Shown: positions 27,203 through 35,867, counted from the stretch's first letter. The stretch: 51,942 nucleotides of DNA from UPXZ01 sp964634605 (GCA_964634605.1 CAZWLJ010000021.1:1-51942), one strand, 5' to 3'. A program made the numbers and translations. The notes: generated by a model from the sequence alone, not told the origin.

Positions 27203-28477
27203 TTACAATTTATTGGCATTAGCCAGCAAATACGCTTCAGCCTTCACACTCCACAAACCTGAATTTTCATCACATATTTCGGCTAATGTTTTAAACACTT
27301 CATTCGTCTCACCCAATTTGGCAAAATCGGCAATCGGTGTCAGCGGCATGGAGATATGAGTGTATATCAATTTTTTACCTCCCGGAATTTCAGGAAGATG
27401 ATTGGTTGCTTCAATTACTGCATCGAGACCTCCTATGTGTGTAATCAGTCCGGCCGGATCAAGTCCTTTACTCATAATGTCCAATGCTTCGACCATATCG
27501 TCGTTATTTCCGCCACTGGTTCCAACAATGTGTGTATAAGCATAATGAACATTATAAAAATTAAACATTGCGCTGAAATTCGGATCGCTGGGACCTGCAA
27601 AAAAATTCAGACAGCCGTCAAAAGCCAGTATGGCATCACCCTGCTCCACAACGGGTCTCACCGGCGCAAAAACAAATACATCATCGTAGCCTGTTCCTCC
27701 TGTCAATGCTTTCAGTTCATCAACAGGTTTATCCATACCTGATGTGTTGATATATTTCAAATCAATACCCCTTGAAGCAGCAAAATCAACCGTATAAATG
27801 GATGCAGCCCTGTCGAGGCGAGTCTGATCAACATCAGTAACTACCAGAAGCGATGGTTTACGGTCCTCCCGCCGGAGTACGTAATTAATAGCTGCCAGGC
27901 CCATCGGTCCAACACCTGCCAGGATAGCCATTTTTCCACCATCCACAATTTCCATTTCATGTCTGTAGCTTCCGGGTTTGGTGTGATAGTTGGCATGCAT
28001 TGCTCCGATCACACAGGAAAGCGGCTCGGCAAGCGAAGCCGGATAAAATCCTTCACCATGAAATGCAAGCAGACAGTCTTTTTCCATCACTTCATTGGGA
28101 ATAATAACGTAGGTTGCATCACCGCCAATGTTTGTGTAACTATATCCCGGTGCGCTTAAAATTCCAACAGGACCGTCTTCGTAATACAATGCGGGCTGTA
28201 TGGAAAATTTGTCACCGGCTTTGAATTTATGCGCCCATTTTGCTCCCACTTCGACCAGCTCACCGGCAAACTCATGTCCGATTATGATAGGATTTTCTGC
28301 TACATCATTCGGAATTCGTTTATGATCGGTTCCCTGACTTGAAGCCTTGTACGATGACATACACAGCGAGTCAGAAACAACTTTTGCTAAAATTTCATTT
28401 TCTTTTATCTGCGGAAGTTCAAACTCTTCCATCCGAAGATCTTTCTTACCGTATAAGCGGATTGCTTTTGTTTTCAT
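27203..28477 (-). CDS. Zinc-dependent dehydrogenase of the L-sorbose-1-phosphate reductase (SorE) type
   Basis: A 424-residue medium-chain dehydrogenase. Its N-terminus (AIRLYGKKDLRMEEFELP, SDSLCMSSYK, NPIIIGHEFAGELVEVG) and its LAEPLSCVIGAMHANYH segment closely resemble the SorE/YdjJ branch, which reduces L-sorbose 1-phosphate to glucitol 6-phosphate. The Rossmann glycine motif is AGVGPMGLAA. Zinc ligands fit Cys39 (SLCMS), His68 (IGHEF) and Glu151 (LAEPLS). In this position, between an aldolase/dehydrogenase fusion and a tandem aldolase, the natural substrate may be another ketose phosphate or polyol phosphate. A GC-rich palindromic repeat ends only 4 nt before its start codon. Confidence 0.8.
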   Translation of the reverse strand: MKTKAIRLYGKKDLRMEEFELPQIKENEILAKVVSDSLCMSSYKASSQGTDHKRIPNDVAENPIIIGHEFAGELVEVGAKWAHKFKAGDKFSIQPALYYEDGPVGILSAPGYSYTNIGGDATYVIIPNEVMEKDCLLAFHGEGFYPASLAEPLSCVIGAMHANYHTKPGSYRHEMEIVDGGKMAILAGVGPMGLAAINYVLRREDRKPSLLVVTDVDQTRLDRAASIYTVDFAASRGIDLKYINTSGMDKPVDELKALTGGTGYDDVFVFAPVRPVVEQGDAILAFDGCLNFFAGPSDPNFSAMFNFYNVHYAYTHIVGTSGGNNDDMVEALDIMSKGLDPAGLITHIGGLDAVIEATNHLPEIPGGKKLIYTHISMPLTPIADFAKLGETNEVFKTLAEICDENSGLWSVKAEAYLLANANKL

Positions 28478-28480
28478 ATT

Positions 28481-28505
28481 ACCCCTAACCCCTAAAGGGG
28501 AATTA
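28481..28505 (-). repeat. CCCCTTTAGGGG-type palindromic unit at the SorE-like start codon
   Basis: On the minus strand it reads CCCCTTTAGGGGTTAGGGG and then TAAT-ATG, so the unit occupies the ribosome-binding region of the SorE-like gene. Its palindromic core is at 28489-28500. It faces the inverted copy at 28593-28618. Confidence 0.85.
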
Positions 28506-28592
28506 AGTTACTCTCGTCTCTTAAAATTCCAATTCAGAAGATTTATTTAATTGATTTTAAATTACTTATATTAACATTGCCACCCAATAGAA

Positions 28593-28618
28593 CCCCCTTT
28601 AGGGGGGCAGGGGGTTAA
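28593..28618 (+). repeat. CCCCTTTAGGGG-type palindromic unit overlapping the aldolase/dehydrogenase stop codon
   Basis: On the plus strand it has core CCCCCTTTAGGGGG (28593-28606) followed by GCAGGGGGTTAA. The minus-strand TAA stop at 28615-28617 is part of this tail. It forms an inverted pair with the unit at 28481-28505, with about 90 AT-rich nt between them. Confidence 0.85.
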
Positions 28619-30612
28619 TTCAGCATCACCTGCCCTCCGGTAATCGGCAATGCCTGTCCGGTTTCGCCGCATTGCTCTATCAGATACAGCACACCTTTGG
28701 TTACATCTTCGGGCGAACAGCCTTTCCGCATCGGAACCTGTGACAAATAAAACGCTTTTACATCGTCGATGGTTTTTGCGCCGGGCACTTTTCCTGCGTT
28801 CAGATATTGAACAAAAAGTCCGTTAACCGGGTCGCTCCAGAGTGGTCCGTCGTAGAAATTTCCCGGACAAATTGAATTAACCTTTATTCTGAAAGGCGCC
28901 AGTTCCAGGGCAAATGACTGTGTGAGACCAATACCTCCGAATTTTCCACCGGCATAAGCAAAATTAGCTTTACTTCCCCGCAAACCGGATTTCGAATTTA
29001 TCTGAATAATATCAGCATAATAGTTCTCAGATGCATATTTTGTTTGCAGTATCATTACCCGGCTCACAACTTTTGTGCAATAGAAATAAGCGTTGTAATT
29101 TATTTTAGTCACAAAATCGAAATTTTCGGGTGTCATGTCTTCCAGGCTTCCTGCACGCAACACTCCCGCATTGCTGATGAAACAATCCACGGCTCCAAAA
29201 TTGCATACTGTCTGGTGTATCAGATTTTCGATACCGGGAATTTCACTAACGTTGGTTTTTACAAATATGGCACGGTTGCTTTTGGCTATCTCATTAAAGC
29301 GTTCTACGGTAGCATTTCCAACTTCTTCGTTCAAATCTGCCACCACAATATTGGCTCCCTGCATTAAAAGATTACGTGCAATTCCTTCTCCAAAACCCTG
29401 CGCTGCACCGGTTACGATAATAGTTTTGTTTTCAGCACGCCCCGCAACTCCTCCGGCTGCAACACTGCGCCGGTAATTTTCCACTTCCCAGTTATCTATA
29501 AAATCAATCTGAGCCTGTGTCATAGGGTGCACACCTCCAAAAGATTGTGAGAGGGTGGCAATTTTCATTGCATCTTCAAACACATCCAGAATTATATCGC
29601 ATTGTGCAGCATTATCGCCTACCGCCACAAGGCCTATTCCTTCAATTATCATCACTTTGGGCTTATACCCAAATTTTCCGGTAAAAGCAGGAATTGTTTT
29701 TTCGGCTTCTGCCAGAATAGCTTCCGGTGTATCACCGTTCAGAAAGATGTAATTCGATTTGCAGTAAACAATGGCATCAGGAGTAAATGGACGGGCAATA
29801 TCCCGTTGATTCCCGGCACTTTCGGAAAAATATTTCACCAGTTCGTTATTGCGCACTTTGAGGGTTTTTAAACCATCATCAGAAAGCATCATGCGGATGG
29901 CTGGAAGAATTTCGGCCTCCTGATCCCCTGAAGGGGGAATAAAATCTCTCACTTCGGAGAGTTTTGAGGTCAATTTTATAAGTATTCCATCATAAATACT
30001 TTTTATTTCTTCTATGGTGTCGGCTGCTACGAAAATCCCGTGGTTTTGCAACCAGATTACGCTGGGTTCTTCGTTATGTTTTGCCCGGAAAGCCTTAATT
30101 TTATCGTCCACTTTTTTGAATAAAACATATCCGGGATCTGTATATTCCACGTAAAGTGCTTTTTCGCCGAAGAGTTTCATCAGATCAGTTTCGGCATTCT
30201 GAGCACACATCAGACCATTCACAGCCGTTGGGTGGAGGTGGACAACAAATGCATAATTTATTACATTGTGCATCGAGGTTTCCACCGAAGGGCGTTTCCC
30301 TTTGGTAATGGTTGCATCAGCCAGATCGTTCTTCACCTGTTCCTCGCGTTCGGTGGTGTCGGTGCTGTACACTTTTTCTGACATCAGGTTTAATTTTTCA
30401 CGATTCAGCACCGCAAAGCCATCTTCCGTGATGGTTGCCAACGATGAACCACTGGCTTTCACCCAGATTTTTTCCTGATTTTTAAACGACGTGTTTCCTC
30501 CTCCGGCAATGACAAAACGACTGTCTTTTCCGTAAAATTGAGATATTTCTATAAGTTCTTTTAAACCTGCCTCCCAACCCCCTGAAGGGGGAGTATTTGT
30601 GCTATTTATCAT
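28615..30612 (-). CDS. Bifunctional rhamnulose-1-phosphate aldolase / lactaldehyde dehydrogenase (RhaE-RhaW type)
   Basis: A 665-residue cytoplasmic fusion. Residues 15-220 are a class II aldolase domain with GGGNTSFK, Glu111 in SVETSMH, His125 and His127 in VHLHPTA and His191 in LQNHGIF. Residues about 395-665 are a short-chain dehydrogenase with VTGAAQGFGEG (NAD binding), SNAG, and the YAGGK (YxxxK) active site. This architecture is known from rhamnose pathways where it splits L-rhamnulose 1-phosphate and oxidises L-lactaldehyde to L-lactate. It supplies the aldolase missing from the rhaBAT operon. Two palindromic repeat units lie inside the frame, encoding PPSG at residues 8-11 and 226-229. 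The ATG at 30612 precedes the first; a later start would remove the unit but no nearby Met is available. Confidence 0.88.
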   Translation of the reverse strand: MINSTNTPPSGGWEAGLKELIEISQFYGKDSRFVIAGGGNTSFKNQEKIWVKASGSSLATITEDGFAVLNREKLNLMSEKVYSTDTTEREEQVKNDLADATITKGKRPSVETSMHNVINYAFVVHLHPTAVNGLMCAQNAETDLMKLFGEKALYVEYTDPGYVLFKKVDDKIKAFRAKHNEEPSVIWLQNHGIFVAADTIEEIKSIYDGILIKLTSKLSEVRDFIPPSGDQEAEILPAIRMMLSDDGLKTLKVRNNELVKYFSESAGNQRDIARPFTPDAIVYCKSNYIFLNGDTPEAILAEAEKTIPAFTGKFGYKPKVMIIEGIGLVAVGDNAAQCDIILDVFEDAMKIATLSQSFGGVHPMTQAQIDFIDNWEVENYRRSVAAGGVAGRAENKTIIVTGAAQGFGEGIARNLLMQGANIVVADLNEEVGNATVERFNEIAKSNRAIFVKTNVSEIPGIENLIHQTVCNFGAVDCFISNAGVLRAGSLEDMTPENFDFVTKINYNAYFYCTKVVSRVMILQTKYASENYYADIIQINSKSGLRGSKANFAYAGGKFGGIGLTQSFALELAPFRIKVNSICPGNFYDGPLWSDPVNGLFVQYLNAGKVPGAKTIDDVKAFYLSQVPMRKGCSPEDVTKGVLYLIEQCGETGQALPITGGQVMLN
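29924..29938 (-). repeat. Palindromic unit inside the aldolase/dehydrogenase reading frame
   Basis: The minus-strand core CCCCCTTCAGGGG is followed by ATCAGGAGGC. It is translated in frame as PPSGDQEAE (Pro226 onward), in the stretch after the aldolase domain. It differs from the N-terminal copy mostly by transitions, and both use the same reading phase. Confidence 0.75.
30572..30594 (-). repeat. Palindromic unit in the first codons of the aldolase/dehydrogenase
   Basis: On the minus strand CCCCCTTCAGGGGGTTGGGA is translated as PPSGGWE (from Pro8). It faces the inverted unit at 30673-30695 across about 80 nt that include the start codon. Confidence 0.8.
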
Positions 30613-30672
30613 TATTTAGTTTTTATATTTTCAATTTTTTTCTGAAAAGAAATTTATTACGAACTCAAAAAG

Positions 30673-30695
30673 TCCCCTTTAGGGGATTTAGGGGC
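30673..30695 (+). repeat. Palindromic unit containing the stop codon of the PHP gene
   Basis: The plus-strand core CCCCTTTAGGGG (30674-30685) is followed by ATTTAGGGGCA. The minus-strand stop TAA (30688-30690) and the final Cys-Pro codons of the PHP gene fall within the unit. Confidence 0.85.
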
Positions 30696-31842
30696 AGATT
30701 AATTCTTTTCCCAGTTTTACAAATTCTGCTCTTTTGGAGCGGTCTGCGTTTCCCTTTTCGTCCACGTAGCCTCTCAAACCCTGTGCAACAAGATGCTGGT
30801 GTGCTGCAACCACACACGCGCCTTCAAAGTTGATTTGCATCAGTTTTTCAGTAAGTGGCGTGTTGTTTCTTGCAAAAAGTTCAACCGGTTCCATGGCTGG
30901 TGTATTGTGCTCGCTTCCAAAAGTTACAACAAATCCCTGCTCATAAAGATATTCCGCGTATTTCTCTAAAAGATTGACTTCGTTTCGGGTTGTTATAAAC
31001 TCCACCGAATGAAATCCGCGTTCGGTCAATTGCTTTGCTACGCGTTGCAGGTCGTTCTCGAAATCGGTATAGCCTCCTTTGGCATCATCAGCTAGAAACG
31101 GATAGGTAGGAATGCCACCGCCCGCCAGGATAATTTCGCAAACAGTCTGCATCGGTAAAAATGCTTTGGCATCTTCCGGAACAAACGCTGCGCCACCCGC
31201 TTTCAGGAGGTTGGCACGAATTTCGTTTTCGATGCCTGCCACATTAAATATCTCAGATTTTAGCTCCTTTCCACCAAAAAGTTGCGTGAAAAGTGATTTG
31301 ATTTCCACCTCATTATCTTCGTAAATTTCATACACTTTCATCCTGAGTGCCTTTGCCAGATGACGCTCGCGGACAGAACCCTTTGTGAGTTCGTTTTTAA
31401 TCCATTTGAAATCGAGCGAAAAACCGGCATCATTTGCTCTCAACAGTTCATTAAGCTTAGCGCACATGGCTTCCACCTGGTTGTTAGCCTCTTTCCGGAC
31501 ATCTGCAAGCTGCGATGCATAAGGTTCAACCAAGCTGAACGGGTAACTCATCCCTTTTCCGCTCAGATAGGTTCTGCCGGGATTTCCGGGGTCGTTCACA
31601 CGTAATCCGGCCTTCTGATCTTCCTTATTCAGGCTGATAAATTCAATCCCGAACAGCGGAAACAAAGCCCGTTTTTTACAACCTGCAGCCCATTCTTCAT
31701 ATCCTGCGGTGGTGTAAAAATCATTAATTCCTGCAACCTTTACCCCTTCGACAACTGCTCTGTCCAGCGCATCACTGATATCGCTGAAAGCGCTGAAAGA
31801 GTACGGTGTATGCAGGTGGGCGTTAACTTTCAAGTAACTCAT
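30688..31842 (-). CDS. PHP-domain metal-dependent hydrolase of unknown substrate
   Basis: About 384 residues from the chosen ATG at 31842; an ATG at 31851, 8 nt past the GH28 stop, is equally possible. The N-terminus carries the PHP metal motif VNAHLHTPYSF, followed by VAGINDFYTT and LFGIEFIS; a later GSEHNTPAME adds another likely metal ligand. PHP domains hydrolyse phosphate esters such as histidinol phosphate or nucleotide phosphates, or act in polymerases, but the long insertion here (about residues 85-235) fits none of these that I recognise. It is tightly linked to GH28 upstream and to the aldolase/dehydrogenase downstream, so a sugar-phosphate substrate is possible. The last residues and stop codon come from a repeat unit. 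Confidence 0.7.
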   Translation of the reverse strand: MSYLKVNAHLHTPYSFSAFSDISDALDRAVVEGVKVAGINDFYTTAGYEEWAAGCKKRALFPLFGIEFISLNKEDQKAGLRVNDPGNPGRTYLSGKGMSYPFSLVEPYASQLADVRKEANNQVEAMCAKLNELLRANDAGFSLDFKWIKNELTKGSVRERHLAKALRMKVYEIYEDNEVEIKSLFTQLFGGKELKSEIFNVAGIENEIRANLLKAGGAAFVPEDAKAFLPMQTVCEIILAGGGIPTYPFLADDAKGGYTDFENDLQRVAKQLTERGFHSVEFITTRNEVNLLEKYAEYLYEQGFVVTFGSEHNTPAMEPVELFARNNTPLTEKLMQINFEGACVVAAHQHLVAQGLRGYVDEKGNADRSKRAEFVKLGKELICP

Positions 31843-31858
31843 ACTATGCATTTGATGA

Positions 31859-33229
31859 CTATTTTTCTCTGAATTTGAGAACATTTTCGTGAATATGTTT
31901 TTTAGAACTTACCGTATCGGCAGTAATATTTTTTAAATTAACATTATCAACAGGCAATTCCTTTTGTCCCACTATCCGTGAAATAAATTCCACTTTGTCT
32001 GCTTTCATGTTTTTCAGACTGATATTCTTTATCGGAGTAAGCCGTTTCTCGATTGTAGGAACCAGATCACGCCACTGATACAGCACATCCGTTTCTATTC
32101 CGAGTACGCCGTTTTGTACACTTCCGGCTTTTATATTCTCCACAAAAATATTTTTCACGTATCCACCCATCCTTTCGTTCGTTTTGATGAATACCAAGTG
32201 GAACATTTTTGCCCCCTTTGACACGTTACAATTGCTCAGACTGATGTTTTCAATTCCGCCGGAGAGTTCACTTCCGATTGCCAGCAACTGATGCCCGTTT
32301 TTTACCGTACAGTTGCGTATGACTATATTTTTTGAAGGAGTGCGGGTGCGCCAGCCTTCGGGACTACGGCCCGACTTCACAGCAATGGCATCATCTCCCT
32401 GATCAAACGTACAATTTTCTATCAAAACATTCTGACTCATTTCCGGATCCACACCATCGTTGTTGTGTCCGTGAGCAAATACACTGATGTTTCTGATCAC
32501 AATATCTCTTGACAAATAAAGATGTATCGTCCAGAAAGGGCTGTTGGTTATGGTAACTCCCTCAATCAGAACATTTTCACAGCGGTTCATCTGGATAAAC
32601 TGCGGCCGTAAATTGGAAGTATCGTTTACCATAATCCTCTCATTCACCGGTTTATTGTCGAACGCCCAGTAATAGAGATTTTTCAGGCTGTTCATGTGTG
32701 GCCTCGGACGTCCTGCCCATTTTTTCCAGTTGTACATCAGCGCTTTCAACTGACCTTCGCCTGTAATTGCCACGTTTTTACACTCATACGCATATATCAA
32801 CGGTGAATAATTGTAGCATTCCAATCCCTCCCAGGTGGAGTGTACCGCTGGTAAATAATCGGCCGGATCGTCGGAAAAAAGCAGGACTGCTCCTTTCATC
32901 AGATGCAGATTGACATTGCTTTTCAGATGTATTTTACCGGTAATCCATTCCCCTTCGGGCACTACAACAGTTCCTCCTCCGGCATTATAAGCCACTTCAA
33001 TGGCTTTTGAAATTGCCATTGAGTTTTCGGACTTGTTGCCCGGCACTGCTCCGAAATCGGTGATTGTATATGTAACACATTCCGAAAAATCGGGAATACG
33101 AATAACCGGCATCCGGAAAGGAGCTTTAACCCTAATGCCTGTGGTCGGCACTTCGCCACTTATCTGTTGCATGACAAGGAGCTGAAGCAACAGCATCAGC
33201 ATAAACCAAAACCGTCCTGTATTCTTCAT
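31859..33229 (-). CDS. GH28 polygalacturonase-family enzyme (exported)
   Basis: The ATG at 33229 gives 456 residues with a hydrophobic signal peptide ending near ISGEV. The right-handed parallel beta-helix shows the GH28 catalytic sets NNDGVDPE and DQGDDAIAVKSG, followed by IGSELSGG where endo-enzymes have a GHG motif, and by FIKTNERMGG. The IGSE-type variant is common in exo-acting or rhamnogalacturonan-active GH28 enzymes, so release of galacturonate from oligosaccharide ends is likely. It probably acts in the periplasm. It is odd to find it directly after the E1 gene of a dehydrogenase complex and overlapping a cytoplasmic gene run. Confidence 0.88.
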   Translation of the reverse strand: MKNTGRFWFMLMLLLQLLVMQQISGEVPTTGIRVKAPFRMPVIRIPDFSECVTYTITDFGAVPGNKSENSMAISKAIEVAYNAGGGTVVVPEGEWITGKIHLKSNVNLHLMKGAVLLFSDDPADYLPAVHSTWEGLECYNYSPLIYAYECKNVAITGEGQLKALMYNWKKWAGRPRPHMNSLKNLYYWAFDNKPVNERIMVNDTSNLRPQFIQMNRCENVLIEGVTITNSPFWTIHLYLSRDIVIRNISVFAHGHNNDGVDPEMSQNVLIENCTFDQGDDAIAVKSGRSPEGWRTRTPSKNIVIRNCTVKNGHQLLAIGSELSGGIENISLSNCNVSKGAKMFHLVFIKTNERMGGYVKNIFVENIKAGSVQNGVLGIETDVLYQWRDLVPTIEKRLTPIKNISLKNMKADKVEFISRIVGQKELPVDNVNLKNITADTVSSKKHIHENVLKFREK

Positions 33230-33277
33230 ATGTAAATATTTCCTTTGATTATCGATTGCGAAGATGCTCATTTAATG

Positions 33278-33317
33278 TATTAAGGCACTCATCCTTTGCT
33301 GGTTAAGTGCCTTAATA
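33278..33317. terminator. Hairpin between E1 and GH28
   Basis: A perfect 12-bp stem, TATTAAGGCACT (33278-33289) and AGTGCCTTAATA (33306-33317), with a 16-nt loop, lies 8 nt past the E1 stop codon. There is no long T-run, so it may be a weak terminator or an mRNA-stabilising structure between the dehydrogenase genes and GH28. Confidence 0.6.
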
Positions 33318-33325
33318 TTAATTAT

Positions 33326-35785
33326 CTATACTCCTGATTTCGAGCGGCGAATAAGTTCGGCACCGGTAAAATTCTGTCCGGGTATGTAGTCTTTCAGCGG
33401 CTGAATTCGTTCGTGAATAACATCCAGGAACCAGGATGGCTGGGCAAAGAATGAACTTTCCAGTTCGTAAGCAGGCGTAATCCAGTTGCGCGAACCAAGC
33501 ACACATACCGGAGCATCCAGATAATCGAACGCCAGCTGACCGATATTTGCCGCCAGATCGTTCAGGAAAGAACCACGAGTTGTTGCATCGCTGGCAACAA
33601 TTATTTTTCCGGTTTTCTTTACCGATGCAATTACTTTTTCGTAATTGAAAGGAACAAGCGAACGTGCATCAATGACTTCAGCACTCATTCCGAATTTTTC
33701 TTCCAGAACTTTTGCTGCCTGCAAAGCCGGATAAAGCGTATGACCTACAGTCAGGAAAGTAATATCATTCCCCTCTTTTTTCACATCGGGTTCACCAAAC
33801 GGGATTTCGTAATATTCTGCCGGAACTCCACCTTTGTGGAATTGTTCCCCGATTTCATAAATACGCTGACTTTCGAAGAAAATCACCGGATCGGTTCCCT
33901 GCAATGCAGCATTCATCAGCCCCTTGGCATCGTAAGGAGTAACGGGGAAACATACTTTGAGGCCCGGTATCTGAGCAACGAGCGAAGTCCAGTCCTGCGA
34001 GTGCTGAGCACCGTATTTTGAGCCCACTGAAACCCTCACCACAACAGGCATTTTGAGTACATTTCCACTCATAGCCTGCCATTTGGGTAGTTGATTAAAC
34101 ACTTCGTCACCGCAACGTCCGAGGAAATCGCAGTACATGATTTCAGGGATCACCCGTCCGCCACACATAGCGTAACCAATGGCTGTTCCGATAATCGATG
34201 CTTCGGAAATGGGCGAATTGAACAAACGGTGATAGGGCAATGCTTCAGTCATTCCGCCATAAACAGCAAATGCGCCACCCCAGTCGCGGTTTTCTTCGCC
34301 GTAAGCTATCAGGGATGCATCCTTGTAGAAACGATCCATAATGGCTTCGAATATACCGTCGCGAAGCTGATATTGTTTCATTTTGCTGAAAGGTTTTCCA
34401 TCAGCATCGAATGCAAACCGTTCTTTGGCTGCAATTTTCTTTACCCGTGAATTTTCTTCAAGCGGCATCAGTACATCCGGTTTTGCATCGGAGAAACTTT
34501 CCACCGATCCGTTGGAAAACATCATATCGCTGATCACCTCCGGATTTTTCATACGTGGTGACACCTCATCGTCGATGGCTTTCAGGAACATTTCATAAAC
34601 CAACGCCTTTACATCCGCCTGAACAGCATCCAGTTCATGCTGATCAGCCACTTCTGCTTCAATCATTTGTTTTTCGAAAGAAGCTATGCAATCCTGATTT
34701 TCCCAGGCTTCCACTTCTTCCTTGGTGCGATATGATGAGGCATCCGAGGGCGAGTGACCACTGTAACGATAGGTTAATACATCCAGCAGAACAGGACCTT
34801 TCTTATCTTCAATTATTTTTCGTTTACGCTTGTAAGCATCAATCACGGCAAGCGGATTGTAGCCATCCACACGTTCGGCATGCATCTGTTCGGGATTAAC
34901 ACCGGCACCGATGCGGGCTGCAATACCATAACCCATCGTTTCGCCGCAAGTCTGGCCTCCCATTCCGTATTGATTATTCATAATGTTGATAATCACGGGT
35001 AAACCACCCTTCATATCGCCTTCCCACAGATTATTAAACTGATCCATGGCAGCAAACGTAATACCTTCCCACACGGGTCCGCAAGCCATAGAAGCATCGC
35101 CGATATTGGCTACGACCAAACCCGGTTTCCGGTTTACTTTTTTGTACAGAGCAGCACCAACGGCAATATCGCCCGAGCCACCTACAATGGCATTGTTGGG
35201 ATAAACACCGAAAGGAGTGAAGAATGCATGCATTGATCCGCCCAAACCGCGATTGAAGCCAGTTTCGCGGGCAAAAATTTCGGCTAGTGTACCATAAACC
35301 AGGAAGCGTCGTGCCAGTTCCTTTGTTGTGCCATTGAAATCTTTTTTCACAACATTCAGTACCGTACCATCGAAAAAGCTTTCCATAATCTTCAACAGCT
35401 CATCATCATCTGTTTTATGAATGGCCGACATCCCTTTTGCCAGTATCTCCCCGTGACTGCGGTGACTTCCGAAAATAAAGTCGTCGACGGTGAGTGTCCA
35501 GGCCATTCCCACAGCTGCCGATTCCTGTCCGATGGAGAGGTGAGCAGGACCAGGATGGTTATACGGAGTTCCGTTATATTCTCCTTTTGTTTTGATGAGA
35601 TTAAGCATAATTTCAAATTCGCGGATAAGGGCCATGTCATGATAAATGGCTTTAAATTCATCATCCGAGAAATTTTCTTTTTCATCCTTAACCGTTTTCT
35701 GATACTGATTAACCGGTATAGGCTGAAATTCAACGAAACCGGGTTGACGCGCTTGTGACGGGTCAATAAATTGTATTCTAGGCAT
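33326..35785 (-). CDS. 2-oxo acid dehydrogenase E1, fused alpha and beta subunits
   Basis: An 819-residue thiamine-diphosphate enzyme from the ATG at 35785; an upstream in-frame start is rejected because it lies in a dispersed repeat. Residues about 40-420 correspond to E1-alpha, with IGQESAAVG, the cofactor motif GDASMACGPVWEG (from residue 229) through NNQYGMGG, and YRYSGHSPSDASSYRT. Residues about 475-815 correspond to E1-beta, with YGEENRDWGGAF, NSPISEASIIGTAIGYAM and the C-terminal transketolase domain. It decarboxylates pyruvate, a branched-chain 2-oxo acid or a related acid and passes the acyl group to E2. E3 and E2 lie upstream on the same strand. Substrate cannot be decided from sequence alone. 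Confidence 0.88.
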   Translation of the reverse strand: MPRIQFIDPSQARQPGFVEFQPIPVNQYQKTVKDEKENFSDDEFKAIYHDMALIREFEIMLNLIKTKGEYNGTPYNHPGPAHLSIGQESAAVGMAWTLTVDDFIFGSHRSHGEILAKGMSAIHKTDDDELLKIMESFFDGTVLNVVKKDFNGTTKELARRFLVYGTLAEIFARETGFNRGLGGSMHAFFTPFGVYPNNAIVGGSGDIAVGAALYKKVNRKPGLVVANIGDASMACGPVWEGITFAAMDQFNNLWEGDMKGGLPVIINIMNNQYGMGGQTCGETMGYGIAARIGAGVNPEQMHAERVDGYNPLAVIDAYKRKRKIIEDKKGPVLLDVLTYRYSGHSPSDASSYRTKEEVEAWENQDCIASFEKQMIEAEVADQHELDAVQADVKALVYEMFLKAIDDEVSPRMKNPEVISDMMFSNGSVESFSDAKPDVLMPLEENSRVKKIAAKERFAFDADGKPFSKMKQYQLRDGIFEAIMDRFYKDASLIAYGEENRDWGGAFAVYGGMTEALPYHRLFNSPISEASIIGTAIGYAMCGGRVIPEIMYCDFLGRCGDEVFNQLPKWQAMSGNVLKMPVVVRVSVGSKYGAQHSQDWTSLVAQIPGLKVCFPVTPYDAKGLMNAALQGTDPVIFFESQRIYEIGEQFHKGGVPAEYYEIPFGEPDVKKEGNDITFLTVGHTLYPALQAAKVLEEKFGMSAEVIDARSLVPFNYEKVIASVKKTGKIIVASDATTRGSFLNDLAANIGQLAFDYLDAPVCVLGSRNWITPAYELESSFFAQPSWFLDVIHERIQPLKDYIPGQNFTGAELIRRSKSGV

Positions 35786-35810
35786 GGTATAATAATTTTT
35801 TTCTCTTTTT

Positions 35811-35862
35811 ACCACAAAAGGCACTAAGCATCATAAAAATATAACTTCGTGACTTAGTGGCT
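35811..35862. repeat. CACTAAG-type inverted dispersed repeat between E3 and E1
   Basis: The plus strand has CCACAAAAGGCACTAAG (35812-35828) and, after a short spacer, CTTCGTGACTTAGTGG (35846-35861), an imperfect inverted pair. Similar CACTAAG/CACGAAG strings are widespread in bacterial genomes. It fills most of the 82-nt gap between E3 and E1. Confidence 0.6.
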
Positions 35863-35867
35863 ATTTA

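Noticed and set aside
33278..33317. Insertion-sequence end suggested by the perfect inverted repeat
   Set aside because: The arms are 16 nt apart with no transposase or target duplication, so it is simply a hairpin after E1.
35786..35824. In-frame upstream start of E1 (13 extra residues)
   Set aside because: The extension is encoded by the CACTAAG-type repeat and intergenic sequence; the ATG at 35785 begins a normal E1 sequence.
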